A stretch of 64,000 bases of DNA from Motilimonas eburnea (GCF_021295345.1 NZ_JAIMJB010000016.1:62000-125999); one strand, 5' to 3'; shown: positions 45,217 to 55,236, numbered from the stretch's first letter. Notes: a model not told the origin generated them from the letters alone. Numbers and translations: made by a program.

Positions 45217-45604
45217 ATTCCCTCTCCTTTTGATTCGCTGCTTGCTTTCTTATCACCACTGACTCCACAAGGCTCATCTGACCAAAATACAAACGCCAGC
45301 CAAGTTGCCAAAAGCGGATCTCGTGTTGCCACTGTTTTTTAGTCTAGTCACGATTTATTGATATGATGACTATTTCATCAACTATTTTGTTTGCTTAATC
45401 CCATTTTTTTACTTAAATCATGTTTATCGTAGGGTTATTCCTTGCACCGCTAAAAAACTCAATGAATCCGGCTCCTTATCGCTATGCTAAGAGATGAACC
45501 AAGGCTAACGAACGATTTATTCTGCTTTAACTATGCGGAGCAAAGAAGAGTCCGATGCTCGCTCTAGCCGCCGGTCAAGATAAACAACGCTAAGAGGTAA
45601 CCTG
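45217..45604. other. Divergent spacer between che operon and EAL gene
   Basis: These 388 bp hold the promoters of both transcripts. A 6-bp inverted repeat TGATGA-CTATT-TCATCA at 45364-45380 could be an operator. I did not find a clear flagellar sigma-28 site. No gene is seen. Confidence 0.45.
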
Positions 45605-48079
45605 ATGCACACGGTGATTGACCCAAGCCTGTTTCATGCCCTGTTCAATCAGGCAGCACAACCTTGGTCAATTCAATTAAAAAAGCAGCGCTTTATTTGC
45701 AGTGAAACACTGGCCACCAGCCTAGGCCTGCATTCCGTTAATATTTCTCTGACGGAGCTTTTTGCGTTGCTTGATGAGGCCAACGTATTTCGGTGTAAAG
45801 AAGCCATTAAGCGCGCCAGTGAAACAGGTAAGACCCAACAAAGAAAGTTGGTTGTGCAAGTCGCTAACACCCCTTATTTGATTGACCTCAAGATTAATCA
45901 AGGGCAAATAGGCGCAATAAGCTTACATGGCACCATGCAAATTTTGGTGCAATTTCTCAAACCTGAACAAGAATTATACTTACTCAAAAAGCTGTTTCAT
46001 GAATCGAAGAATGGCTTAATGGTGGCCGACACCAATCATTATGTGTTAATGGCCAATCAAGAATTCTGCTATGAAACCGGGTATCAAGGCGATGAGCTCA
46101 TTGGAGTACATGCCAGTGCGATTAAAAGTAACCACTACGATCAAGACTTTTATCAAAAACTCTGGGATAACATTAACCGCCATGGCTATTGGGAAGGCGA
46201 GCTATTAGCGAAAACCAAGTCCGGTCAAGATTATGCTCATGAAGCCCTTATCAAATGCATTGAAATTGATGGCAAAAATTTTTATGCCACCACCACTCGT
46301 AAACTCGATGCCTCATTAGCGAGCTTAGCCCAACAGAAAGCACATCAGCCCGCGATCACCTTACCCAATAAGGCTGATTTTGAAGCACAACTCGAACAAC
46401 TTTACCTAGGCTTACGCAGCGATAGAACACTGGTGTGCATGGCCTTTAACGCTGCGATGAGCGGCACTATTAGCCCAGAAATGCAAGCCTGGCTCATTTC
46501 TCAACGCTTTGACTCGATGAATGTTGATGGCTACTTAGCCCAGCTCAGCCCATCCATGTTTGGTTTGTTTTGGCAAAGTGAAAAAAAGGTCGATAAAATC
46601 AATGCTGTCCTTTGGTCAATCATGCGCCGCTTATCGGGTACCCGTAAAGACGATGCCCTTAAACTTGCACCGGTATTGACGGTGGGGTGCTCGGTTTTGG
46701 CCATCGATGCAACCAGTCCCAAACAACTGTTGGCCCACGCCATTCAAGCCCTGATTGCAAACCAGCAACAAAGTAGCCCGACCCTGTATTACTTTGATCG
46801 CCGCCTAAGCAAACGCTTTGACCGCGTAGCAAAATTGACCAAGCTACTCGATCAAGCGCTGCAAGCCGATAAGATCGAAGTGTATTACCAGCCCATTGTC
46901 CGCTTACCCGAGCTCACCATCTGCAAGTTTGAGGCATTATTTCGCACCAATCTAGAAACGGACATTGAATACAACACCCAAGAGCTGATCCAAATCGCAG
47001 AAAAAAACGGCTGGATTGACCGTATCGATGCGACTGTCGCACGTCTCGCTATGCGTGATTTACCCATATTGCAGCAGCATTTCAATGATAACAACATCGG
47101 CATATCCATTAATCGTTCCTTGCAAAGTGATTTATTAAACGTGAGTTGCTTAGAGGAAACCGTGCAAATTCTCAGTAATGCCAATACAAACCTTGAACAA
47201 GTGACACTGGAGCTAACCGAATCGGCGTTTTTTCAAGATTTATCAAGACAAAAAGTGTGGATAGATAAACTGCGCAGTATCGGGGTACAACTGGCAATCG
47301 ATGACTTTGGCACCGGTTACTCATCATTTTCTTACCTACTGAACTTGCCCGTCAGCATCATCAAAATCGATAAGCTATTTATTGATAATATCAAACCCGC
47401 TAGCGCAGAAATGGCGATGATAGACATGTTAACCACGCTGAGCCACAAAATGGGCGGCAAGGTGATTGTTGAAGGCGTGGAATCCGCCCCCCAACTAACA
47501 CTATTAAGCCAACTTAACGTGGATATGTTACAAGGGTATTTATTCAGCCAACCCAAAAGCTTAGCAGAAATCTTAAATGATAAAGGAAAGGCACACTATG
47601 GCCACTTAGCCCATCACCTATATCATGCTCCACCACAAACGGCAGCCGAGGTCATGACAACAACGTTTATTTCTCTCGGCATTGATGACAGATTGAGTAA
47701 GGCGAAAGCCTTATTTGATCACCACGATATTCAACATTTAGTCGTCATCGAAAACAGTCAATGTCGAGGGATTTTAACGCGCAGCCAGTTGATGGCTGAA
47801 TTAAGCCCTTATTTAGACACCAAAAGTGAGCAACAAAGGGATAAGCTGACCCTAAACAAACGCATTCATCAAGTGATGAATAAAAACCCAAAAACCTTAC
47901 CTTCAAACACGCCCATTGCCTTATGCCATCAATGGCTGCAAGCACATTGGCATGATGTGATTGTAGTACATGGCAGTGTCAATGTATGCCTTGGCGTGAT
48001 CACCGCTAAAGAATTACTGAGCTTGTGCTGCAACCGTTTATTAGGCCAAAAAAAACAGCCACCCGAAGGTGGCTGCTAA
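45605..48079 (+). CDS. Cyclic-di-GMP phosphodiesterase: PAS, degenerate GGDEF, EAL and twin CBS domains
   Basis: The 824-residue product has an N-terminal region of unknown type (1-130), a PAS domain (about 132-235; ESKNGLMVADTNHYVLMANQEF), a GGDEF-like region without the active-site motif (about 245-400), an EAL domain (about 405-655) and two CBS modules (about 670-805). The EAL domain keeps its catalytic set: EAL at 443-445, TLELTES, DDFGTG at 566-571, KVIVEGVES. It should therefore hydrolyse cyclic-di-GMP and favour motility over biofilm. CBS pairs bind adenine nucleotides, suggesting energy control. AGAGGT lies 6 nt before the ATG. It is divergent from the che operon and may be co-regulated. 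Confidence 0.92.
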   Translation: MHTVIDPSLFHALFNQAAQPWSIQLKKQRFICSETLATSLGLHSVNISLTELFALLDEANVFRCKEAIKRASETGKTQQRKLVVQVANTPYLIDLKINQGQIGAISLHGTMQILVQFLKPEQELYLLKKLFHESKNGLMVADTNHYVLMANQEFCYETGYQGDELIGVHASAIKSNHYDQDFYQKLWDNINRHGYWEGELLAKTKSGQDYAHEALIKCIEIDGKNFYATTTRKLDASLASLAQQKAHQPAITLPNKADFEAQLEQLYLGLRSDRTLVCMAFNAAMSGTISPEMQAWLISQRFDSMNVDGYLAQLSPSMFGLFWQSEKKVDKINAVLWSIMRRLSGTRKDDALKLAPVLTVGCSVLAIDATSPKQLLAHAIQALIANQQQSSPTLYYFDRRLSKRFDRVAKLTKLLDQALQADKIEVYYQPIVRLPELTICKFEALFRTNLETDIEYNTQELIQIAEKNGWIDRIDATVARLAMRDLPILQQHFNDNNIGISINRSLQSDLLNVSCLEETVQILSNANTNLEQVTLELTESAFFQDLSRQKVWIDKLRSIGVQLAIDDFGTGYSSFSYLLNLPVSIIKIDKLFIDNIKPASAEMAMIDMLTTLSHKMGGKVIVEGVESAPQLTLLSQLNVDMLQGYLFSQPKSLAEILNDKGKAHYGHLAHHLYHAPPQTAAEVMTTTFISLGIDDRLSKAKALFDHHDIQHLVVIENSQCRGILTRSQLMAELSPYLDTKSEQQRDKLTLNKRIHQVMNKNPKTLPSNTPIALCHQWLQAHWHDVIVVHGSVNVCLGVITAKELLSLCCNRLLGQKKQPPEGGC
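48048..48075 (-). terminator. Terminator of the chitinase gene, overlapping the end of the EAL gene
   Basis: On the minus strand an 8-bp stem (CAGCCACC / GGTGGCTG, TTCG loop) is followed by eight Ts. It lies 26 bases past the chitinase stop and inside the last codons of the convergent EAL gene (encoding KKQPPEGGC). Confidence 0.88.
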
Positions 48080-48100
48080 ACAATCTATTTGAAAAAGTAA

Positions 48101-50134
48101 TTACTTCCCTTCTGGGATCACTTCACCAAATTCATCGGTTGCTCGTACATTAAAGACATCTTCAACACACATCTCGTAATCACCCTTATTCCAAGCGCTG
48201 TAAGCCGTTTGGTAAGGCGCTAATTTACACTTGAAGCTGTGATTTCCTGGTGTGTCGGCATTCCAACCCCAGTCTTTATCCCAGTTAATCATGAGTGCAC
48301 CAGCACCATCGGTGTTAAACGCTTTCATATCAGCACAATCAAGTTTCTCACCCGTGATATCTAGATTTAGATAGGCGGTGATTCTTTGGTAGTAATCGAT
48401 ACGGTTACGAGCTTGGTAAGTTGTTGAGCCTTTACCACATTCAAATGCACCATTGATGATTTGAATCGTTGAGCCAAAGCCGTGTTCAATACCGTTCGCT
48501 TTATCCGCCGCATTTGGCTGCCAAGTGCCGTCAATGACATGCAACATACTTGGCTTAGGTGGTTGCGGGTATAGGTAGAAGAATACTGCTGAGGCTAGGT
48601 TTAACCAAGTATCAGCCACTAATTCAGGATTCTTCAGCAGCACCATCTTGTCACCAAACATGGCCTCAGAGAATGGACCATAGTTGTAGTTCCAGCTTAG
48701 CTGCTTAGCGCCACGGCCAAAGTAGCTCTTACCTTGACATGGCCAACGCTCGCCTTGCCAGCCTGAACATGCATTGTATGGACCCGTAGTATCCGTTTCT
48801 TGCTTATGCATTTCACGCACATAGTAGAGACCTTGACGCCATACAGGGTTGCCTTGAGCCCCTTCCCAGTTTGGCGCATTTGCCCCTGTTTCTTGGATAA
48901 AGTGGGCAAACATGGTTGCTAATGAACGCTTACAGATTTCATCTGAATTACGACCGTCTTCATAAGTACGACAGAAAGCAGGGAACTTAGCAATGGCTTG
49001 TAAGAAGCGTTGGTAGGTATAGTTTTCATGACGAATTGGGAATAAGAAGTCCCAATCAGCCTCGCTCACAATGGTTTCAGCACGACGCACGTTTTCAGGA
49101 TTGTCAGCACGCAGTGGCACCACAGCTTCAACCGACGCGTTATCTAAAGTTTGCGTATCTGCACGGACTAAATCAAATTGCTCAGAAGACGTTAGCGCTG
49201 CTTCACGCGCCTCTAGCTGACTACGTGGGATCAAGTATCCACCTTGTCCATCTGGAATCACAGTGAGTTCATTCGGATCAACCGATGGCACTGGCGTTGG
49301 CTCAGCCGTTGGTGGCGGCGTAGGCTCTGCTGTTGGATCGATTGTTGGTTCGATTGTTGGTTGCGGCGTTGGCAATGGTAAGTTGTATTTTTGTGCTGCC
49401 CATAGCTCAACATCGTAAGCCGACTGAGAGTTGTTTAAAGTTTCTAAATCTTGACCATTGTCGATACACGCTTGGGTACCTAATACGGTGCCACATAACT
49501 TAGCTTCATTTGCTGGGCCACAGTAAGCAAAATGATAACCATGGAACCAGTTGTCGGCACAAATATCGGGCTCACCTGTCGGTTCAATAGTGGGTGCTAC
49601 GGTCGGCTCTACCGTTGGCTCAACAGTCGCGGGAGGCGCATCAGGACAACTCACTTCATCCCAGAACCAACTACCACTGCGTGGGCTTTCCCACGTACCT
49701 GGACTATTCTTCGCGATGTAACAGCTTTGGTTAAAGCTCACCATGTCGCCGTTGCTTACCTTAGTTTTACCCGGCACCCAAGGCGTCACATTGCTCGGTG
49801 GAAGGCTTGGATCGGGCGTCACTTCAGGTGTCGGCTCTAATGTAGGTGTCGGCGTGGGCGCTGGCGTCGGTTTAGGGGTTGGGGCTAAGGTCGGCTCTAG
49901 CGTAGGCGTTGTATCACCACAGTTTGTTGGCGTCCAAAACCAGCTTGAAGCAGCTGAAGGGGTTTCCCATGAACCGGGGTTGTTTTTTGCGACATAACAG
50001 GCTTCTTTGTAGACAACCAGGTCACCATTACTTACTTTGGTTTTACCTGGCTCCCAGGTAATCGGCGTGGCGGCATTGGCTTGGGCAGACGCACCCATAA
50101 CCAGCGCTGCAATCAGGCTGAGTTTTACGTTCAT
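48101..50134 (-). CDS. Secreted GH19 chitinase with two chitin-binding modules
   Basis: The 677-residue product has a signal peptide (MNVKLSLIAALVMGASAQANA), two CBM5/12-like modules (about 26-72 and 118-165; PGKTKVSNGDLVVY, YVAKNNPGSWE, SWFW), Pro/Thr linkers of PTxEPT type, a Cys-containing middle module (DICADNWFHGYHFAYCG), a third linker and the GH19 domain (about 345-650). GH19 landmarks are the catalytic Glu415 in AHFIQETG and SYFGRGAKQLSWNYNYG. GH19 enzymes cleave chitin with inversion. ATG 50134 is used because AAGGA lies 8 nt before it. It is monocistronic, ending in the strong terminator at 48048-48075. Confidence 0.93.
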   Translation of the reverse strand: MNVKLSLIAALVMGASAQANAATPITWEPGKTKVSNGDLVVYKEACYVAKNNPGSWETPSAASSWFWTPTNCGDTTPTLEPTLAPTPKPTPAPTPTPTLEPTPEVTPDPSLPPSNVTPWVPGKTKVSNGDMVSFNQSCYIAKNSPGTWESPRSGSWFWDEVSCPDAPPATVEPTVEPTVAPTIEPTGEPDICADNWFHGYHFAYCGPANEAKLCGTVLGTQACIDNGQDLETLNNSQSAYDVELWAAQKYNLPLPTPQPTIEPTIDPTAEPTPPPTAEPTPVPSVDPNELTVIPDGQGGYLIPRSQLEAREAALTSSEQFDLVRADTQTLDNASVEAVVPLRADNPENVRRAETIVSEADWDFLFPIRHENYTYQRFLQAIAKFPAFCRTYEDGRNSDEICKRSLATMFAHFIQETGANAPNWEGAQGNPVWRQGLYYVREMHKQETDTTGPYNACSGWQGERWPCQGKSYFGRGAKQLSWNYNYGPFSEAMFGDKMVLLKNPELVADTWLNLASAVFFYLYPQPPKPSMLHVIDGTWQPNAADKANGIEHGFGSTIQIINGAFECGKGSTTYQARNRIDYYQRITAYLNLDITGEKLDCADMKAFNTDGAGALMINWDKDWGWNADTPGNHSFKCKLAPYQTAYSAWNKGDYEMCVEDVFNVRATDEFGEVIPEGK

Positions 50135-50384
50135 TGCTATCATCCTTGAACAGGTTAAGTTGTAAAGGCAAAAACTATTGCCATCACAAATAGTAGCAAT
50201 TGCTCACGCAAGATAGTTTGAACTAGCTCTATTTATCCTTACAAAGTCTGTGTAATTAATGCTATTTACTTAGCTATATTAAGTGCTTAAGCTAATAATA
50301 CTTTACATAAATCCTACAAACCAACAACATCGTTTCAAGCCAGACATCAGCCCTAGAAAATCAACCACGTCGCAGGATTTGTGA

Positions 50385-51575
50385 TCATAAATCCTCACTC
50401 ATGCCACAAGCCACCGCCGATGCCCAAGCCCATTGAAAATTAAAGCCCCCTAGCCAGCCGGTCACGTCCATAACTTCGCCAATAAAATAAAGGCCGGGGA
50501 CGTGTTTAGCCGACATGTCTTTAGAGGATAATTCATTGGTATCCACCCCGCCTAAGGTGACCTCAGCGGTGCGATACCCTTCGGTGCCATTCATCAGAAG
50601 CGGCCAACAACCTAATGTTTGGCTTAAGCGGCTCCATTCACTGTGGCTGATTTGGTTAAGAGGACAATCGTTGAATTTTTGATGAGCCAACCAAGCTTCA
50701 ACAAAGCGCTTGACCAGCAAGCGGCTGAGGGCGTTTTTCAGGCTCATTTTTGGCTGCTGCTCGCGTAACTCATTGAGTGACTCGACAATGTTCAGCTCGG
50801 GCAACAAGTTGATATAGATAGGCTCGCCGGGCTGCCAATAAGAGGAAACTTGCAGCATTACCGGGCCAGATAAACCGCGATGCGTGATCAGCATGTCTTC
50901 TTTAAATTCAACCCCAGATACCGAGCGCACGGCCACCGGCATGCTGATACCAGATAATGGCTCAAATAAGGTTTTCTCACTTTGGTGCCAAGTAAAGGGC
51001 ACGAGGCCAGCGGTGGTGGGTAATACCTTTAGGCCAAACTGTTTTGCGATTTGATAACCAAACGGCGTTGCCCCCAGCTTTGGCATCGACAAGCCGCCCG
51101 TTGCCACCACCAAGGAGTCACAGCAAAATGTTCCCGAGTTGGTTTGCAACACAAAGCCCGTATCGTTTTTTTCGATTGAGATAATCTCGGTTTTTAGCTT
51201 GATGTCAACGCCTGCCCAATCACATTCGGTCAGCAGTACATCCAAAATATCTTTAGCCGAGTTAAGGGCAAATAGTTGGCCGTGCTTGCGCTCTTCATAA
51301 TCAACGCCGTGGCGTTCAATTAATTCTATAAACTGCGACGAGGGATAGCGTGCTAAGGCAGATTTGACAAAATGTGGATTTTGACAAAGGTAGTGACGTG
51401 GCTCGACCTTAAGGTTGGTAAAATTACATTTTCCTCCCCCACTGATCAGGATCTTTCGGCCTGCTTTTTTTGCATTATCTAGCACTAATACTTGCTTGCC
51501 ACGATAGCCCGCCGTGGCGGCGCACATCAGCCCCGCCGCACCAGCGCCGATAATAATCACATCTACTTTTTGCAC
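50385..51575 (-). CDS. BaiN/HI0933-type NAD(P)/FAD-dependent oxidoreductase (YhiN family)
   Basis: The roughly 396-residue product starts with an FAD-binding Rossmann motif (VIIIGAGAAGLMCAATAGYRG), followed by the family stretch KKAGRKILISGGGKCNFTN and ends with the second FAD motif (GLYFIGEVMDVTGWLGGFN, FQWAWASA). The flavoprotein family is common in bacteria; some members reduce bile-acid-like substrates, but the usual substrate is unknown. The start is uncertain: GTG 51575 gives MQKVDVIII as in relatives and has GGGG five bases upstream, while TTG 51593 would add six residues. Confidence 0.88.
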   Translation of the reverse strand: MQKVDVIIIGAGAAGLMCAATAGYRGKQVLVLDNAKKAGRKILISGGGKCNFTNLKVEPRHYLCQNPHFVKSALARYPSSQFIELIERHGVDYEERKHGQLFALNSAKDILDVLLTECDWAGVDIKLKTEIISIEKNDTGFVLQTNSGTFCCDSLVVATGGLSMPKLGATPFGYQIAKQFGLKVLPTTAGLVPFTWHQSEKTLFEPLSGISMPVAVRSVSGVEFKEDMLITHRGLSGPVMLQVSSYWQPGEPIYINLLPELNIVESLNELREQQPKMSLKNALSRLLVKRFVEAWLAHQKFNDCPLNQISHSEWSRLSQTLGCWPLLMNGTEGYRTAEVTLGGVDTNELSSKDMSAKHVPGLYFIGEVMDVTGWLGGFNFQWAWASAVACGMSEDL

Positions 51576-51644
51576 GTTTACCCCGTTACCCAATCCAGCC
51601 TAGCTTACAGGTGGGATTTTACTTGGCTTAGGCGCAGAGTGCGA

Positions 51645-51663
51645 GGGCTAACTTAGTTAGCCC
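51645..51663 (-). terminator. Hairpin at the end of the SGNH esterase gene
   Basis: A perfect 8-bp stem (GGGCTAAC / GTTAGCCC, 3-nt loop) overlaps the stop codon of the esterase gene. No T tract follows on the minus strand, so termination is possible but not certain. Confidence 0.4.
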
Positions 51664-52744
51664 AAGGCTGTATTTGATCAACTAAGGCTATCACGCGATT
51701 TGCCATTTTCTGATGGTCATTTAAATCGGGATGCCATTGGCAGCCGTTTAGGCCAAGCTCCCCCCAATCTAGATAATGGATGCGTTTATTACCTTGTTGT
51801 TGTAACTGCGTCACTAAGGCTTGCGCTAACGGCCTAAAACGATCATCCGGCCAAAGGTAATTGGCGGCGATGATGATATGAGCATCAGAATACTTTGCTT
51901 GCTGCTGGGTAATAAACTCAAGGTACGCTTGGCGATAATGCTCGGCGAGTTGCTCTTGCGTCCACTTTTCCCCTTGCGCAACTGGCTGAGAAAAATCATT
52001 GGTGCCGAGGGCGATCACTATCACCTGAGGTTGCCAAGGGTTAGTAGACTGTTCAGCCCCAGCATTTGCCTTGGCCTGCGTTTGCAGCAATCTTGGATAG
52101 TATTGGCGAAAGTCCGTATGAGGCAAATTGCCCCCCCAATTGCGCACCATGCCCATGCCAGACATGGCATTGAGCTGCCAAGCCGCCTGATAATGACTCG
52201 CCACTAAGGCAGCAAAGCTGCGACTGGCATCGGAAGTGGCCCGGATTTGCTCTGGCGAACATTCGCGTTGAGTGCTTTCATTAGCTAACGCTGCACTCCA
52301 AGAGTCACCAATAAACTCAATCATTTTGGTAGCAGGAGTTGTAGGCAGGGATTGCTCAACCATAAAGCCATAGAGTCTGCCGGCATAATCGGGGGATTCG
52401 CTGCGTTTAACCAAGGTGATGCTATGTTCGCCTGCGGTTAGCTCAAACCAAATCGTGCGTTTACCTAAGGCTGGTTGAATCGGTTTTTGGCGTTCACCAT
52501 CTATGATGACTTGGTAATAGTTGACGCTATCGTCGAGTACCACTCCAACTTTCGATCCACTAAACCGGCTAGTCAGGCTCACTCCCGGCCAAGTAACCAA
52601 CCAATGCTCGTCTTGCAATAGCGCTCTACCTTGTAGTTGTCCCAAAACAAGTTCGGGTTGTTGGCTGTATGCCAACTTAGCAAATGCACAACTACAGCAA
52701 AACAGTACCATTGCGGCAAAGCAAGAATGACGTCCTTGTATCAT
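51653..52744 (-). CDS. Exported SGNH/GDSL hydrolase, CE2-type carbohydrate esterase
   Basis: The 363-residue product has a signal peptide (MIQGRHSCFAAMVLFCCSCA), a beta-sandwich N-terminal domain (about 35-135; WPGVSLTSRFSGSKVGVVLDD, AGEHSITLVKRSE) and a C-terminal SGNH domain with the nucleophile block IEFIGDSWSAA, ALGTNDFS and the His block QWHPDLNDHQKMA. This two-part layout is that of CE2 acetyl esterases, which deacetylate plant or microbial polysaccharides. The substrate here is not known. It is followed by the flavoprotein gene on the same strand but 78 bases away. Confidence 0.85.
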   Translation of the reverse strand: MIQGRHSCFAAMVLFCCSCAFAKLAYSQQPELVLGQLQGRALLQDEHWLVTWPGVSLTSRFSGSKVGVVLDDSVNYYQVIIDGERQKPIQPALGKRTIWFELTAGEHSITLVKRSESPDYAGRLYGFMVEQSLPTTPATKMIEFIGDSWSAALANESTQRECSPEQIRATSDASRSFAALVASHYQAAWQLNAMSGMGMVRNWGGNLPHTDFRQYYPRLLQTQAKANAGAEQSTNPWQPQVIVIALGTNDFSQPVAQGEKWTQEQLAEHYRQAYLEFITQQQAKYSDAHIIIAANYLWPDDRFRPLAQALVTQLQQQGNKRIHYLDWGELGLNGCQWHPDLNDHQKMANRVIALVDQIQPWAN

Positions 52745-52761
52745 CTTGATGCCTTTTCGAT

Positions 52762-53130
52762 TTACTTAGATTCTTCTGGGGGGCTAAGGGCCTTGATAGC
52801 TTCACGGATCAAGCCAACACCTTCCTTAATAATGATGGCGCCTAATGCCACCAGTTTCACACAGGCATAAATGAACACCACCACAACCACAACCTTAATA
52901 CAGGCTTGGAAGATCTGATAAAACTCGATGTTGATCTGATTGGAAAGCTGCTCTGAGCCCGCCATTAACCAATTAAACATTTCGTTCATAAAAGGGACTT
53001 TTGCCGGCATAGAAATGATGGCAAGGGCGCTAGGTAGCACATAGAAGATAATAAGGGCACCAAGGGCGATAAGCACTGCACCAACAGCGGTGCTTAACAT
53101 TAGCCCCAATTTCTGATTATTTGTTTGCAT
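52762..53130 (-). CDS. Small membrane protein with two helices, unknown function
   Basis: The roughly 122-residue product has two long hydrophobic helices (about 10-38 LMLSTAVGAVLIALGALIIFY and 78-98 VVVVVVFIYACVKLVALG), separated by an amphipathic middle (MFNWLMAGSEQLSNQINIEF) and a charged tail PPEESK. No family is recognised. It ends 17 bases before the esterase gene and may be co-transcribed with it. Two starts are possible: ATG 53130 (MQTNNQK), with weak GAG upstream, or ATG 53151. Confidence 0.6.
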   Translation of the reverse strand: MQTNNQKLGLMLSTAVGAVLIALGALIIFYVLPSALAIISMPAKVPFMNEMFNWLMAGSEQLSNQINIEFYQIFQACIKVVVVVVFIYACVKLVALGAIIIKEGVGLIREAIKALSPPEESK

Positions 53131-53151
53131 AACGAACTCGAAAGATCTCAT

Positions 53152-53602
53152 TTTTTTAAAAAAGTGAGGTCAAAGTATCCACATCGCGACAGGAATTAAA
53201 AGCAGTAAACCGTAAAAATCAGATCGCCATGTCGGCAATGAACATTTTTTGCTCTTTTAGCAGAGGAAAGGACAATATAAAGCGGCGAAAAAGTCAGCTT
53301 ATCACGTCATTACAGGCTTGTTCATCCACCCACTAACCACCATAGCTGCCAAGCTAAGCATTTAATAAACCGTTAAAAAAAGTACGTAACAATATGATAT
53401 TCAAACATTTCAGTACTATAATACGCAATGCGTCTAGCATTAATGTGGGGCGTTGTGAGCAATGTAACAAAAATTTTTTCAAAAACACGAAAAAAAACTT
53501 GCTGAATGTCTAAATTTAATTAATTATTGCAATAACTTAAATCAGCTGTGCCATAATGTGTATGCTGTATTTTAAGCCACCCCCTTATTTTGGAGATATA
53601 CA
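53152..53602. other. AT-rich spacer carrying the lpp promoter
   Basis: No gene is seen in these 451 bp. Just upstream of lpp, TTGCAA (53527-53532) and CATAAT (53552-53557) are a possible -35/-10 pair with a long 19-base gap. Strong expression of lpp would be expected, so this assignment is tentative. Confidence 0.35.
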
Positions 53603-53866
53603 ATGAAACGCAATCTAATGATCCTTGCTGGTGCTGCTATGACTCTAACTCTAGCTGGCTGTTCTAACACTGCTCTAGAGCAAAATGTTGCTGAACTAAG
53701 CAGCAAAGTAGATCAACTAACTACTGAAGTTAGCTCACTAAAAGATCAACAAATGTCGCTAGCAAACGACGTTGCTGACGCGAAAGCAGCTGCAATGGAC
53801 GCAAGCAGCGAAGCTATGCGTGCAAACGACCGTATCGACAACATCGCGAATACTTACAAGAAGTAA
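53603..53866 (+). CDS. lpp: Lpp-type alanine-zipper outer-membrane lipoprotein
   Basis: The 87-residue product has lipobox LAGC with Cys20 and then a heptad-repeat coiled coil (NVAELSSKVDQLTTEVSSLK, AKAAAMDASSEAMRANDRID) ending in YKK, the lysine through which Lpp is linked to peptidoglycan. Lpp trimers tie the outer membrane to the cell wall. GGAG lies 8 bases before the ATG. The neighbouring L,D-transpeptidase is of the type that makes this link. Codon use is highly biased to preferred codons (CTA, GCT, AAC), as for an abundant protein. Confidence 0.92.
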   Translation: MKRNLMILAGAAMTLTLAGCSNTALEQNVAELSSKVDQLTTEVSSLKDQQMSLANDVADAKAAAMDASSEAMRANDRIDNIANTYKK

Positions 53867-53879
53867 TCGTTTTGTTTCC

Positions 53880-53901
53880 AGCTAGCACTGCGGTGCTAGC
53901 T
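53880..53901 (+). terminator. Hairpin after lpp
   Basis: A 9-bp stem (AGCTAGCAC / GTGCTAGCT, TGCG loop) lies 14 bases past the lpp stop. The following GATATTCC is only mildly T-rich. Confidence 0.6.
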
Positions 53902-54137
53902 GATATTCCTCCAATCATCACTCACCGCCCCGCAAAACCTTTTTTCAAAGTCTGTTCAATCGCACTCACCGCCGACACCTTTACGTGCTGAGACGCCATA
54001 TCCTAATTGCTAGCTATGTAAATGAAGCAAACGAAACGAAGGCATTTCATAAATGCATGCTGCCCTGTGTCTAAAACGAGCAGCACATGATATTAGATAG
54101 CGAACCGTTCCTTAGCCTTGTTCGTTCCTTGGCCTTG

Positions 54138-55076
54138 TTAGAGTTCGAACTCAACCTCTTCTTCAGCCGGTTGCTCCCAAGCGCGCCCCACTAGGTTTGG
54201 TAGGCCATTCATGGCGTTAAAAATATGGGTTAGTGCGTTGAGGTCACCATTATTGTCAATGACGAACTGACGAACCTGCGCAGTGATTTCCAATTTCGGG
54301 GAAGGCTGCCCTTCATATTCAGATAAGGGCGAGTGTACTTCCACCATCACGTCACCATTTGGCTCAACCGATTGTTTGATCGGCTCATCAATGATTCGCA
54401 CTTGCTCGCCTTGTTGAACTTGATGAAACAGCCATTCAATATTAGCAGGCTCCAAACGTATACAGCCAGCACTGACTCGCATGCCGATACCAAAATCTTT
54501 ATTGGTGCCATGGATCAAGTATTCACCATTGCCGTAAGCTAAACGCATCGCGTATTCGCCAAGAGGGTTTTCTGGCCCAGCAGGGACAACCGCAGGTAGC
54601 GGCTCACCCCGCGCTGCGTATTCGGCTCGGGTTTTGGGTGTTGGGGTCCAAGTGGGGTTTGCTCGCTTACTTGATACTCTGGTTGTCATTACCGGCGTTT
54701 CTCGACCAACCCGGCCAATTCCAATAGGAAAGACGGTGACCTCTTTGCCGTTTGGATGAAAGAAATACAGGCGTAATTCAGGCAGGTTAATCACTATCCC
54801 CTTGTATTCAACTTCCGGTAGTAGCATTAAGGTCGGAATAATCAACTTCATACCAGGCGTGGGAACGAAAGGATCGGCTTTCGGGTTAGCATCCAATAGT
54901 TCTAATAAGCCCACCCCATAAAGCAAACCGATTCGATGTAGGTTTTCACCTTTGACCACAGTATGAGTTTGTAGTTGCCCTATCAAACGCCCTCCGTCGG
55001 TAGGTAACTGATAAATATTTGCCCATACGGATGCACTGAATAGAGATAAAAAAAGTAACGTAAACAGAAGTTTCAT
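54138..55076 (-). CDS. L,D-transpeptidase (ErfK/YbiS/YcfS family) with LysM domain
   Basis: The 312-residue product has a signal peptide (MKLLFTLLFLSLFSASVWA), a LysM cell-wall-binding domain (HTVVKGENLHRIGLLYGVGL), and a YkuD catalytic domain with the signature HGTNKDFGIGMRVSAGCIRL, where the Cys is the nucleophile. Enzymes of this class attach Lpp to peptidoglycan or form 3-3 crosslinks. It is convergent with lpp, supporting a role in Lpp anchoring. The acidic tail (EEEVEFEL) is unusual and may be lineage-specific. Confidence 0.92.
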   Translation of the reverse strand: MKLLFTLLFLSLFSASVWANIYQLPTDGGRLIGQLQTHTVVKGENLHRIGLLYGVGLLELLDANPKADPFVPTPGMKLIIPTLMLLPEVEYKGIVINLPELRLYFFHPNGKEVTVFPIGIGRVGRETPVMTTRVSSKRANPTWTPTPKTRAEYAARGEPLPAVVPAGPENPLGEYAMRLAYGNGEYLIHGTNKDFGIGMRVSAGCIRLEPANIEWLFHQVQQGEQVRIIDEPIKQSVEPNGDVMVEVHSPLSEYEGQPSPKLEITAQVRQFVIDNNGDLNALTHIFNAMNGLPNLVGRAWEQPAEEEVEFEL

Positions 55077-55236
55077 AACTGACCAACTAAAACGAACCAG
55101 CGGCTATTATAGCCATAGCTGAATATTAACTCGACGCTTTTATGTACGCGATTGACATGAAAATAGCAAGGGAATCACTTGCACCCCATAAACACACCTT
55201 CTATTATCGCGACAAGCAAAAAGAGGAAGCGAAATC

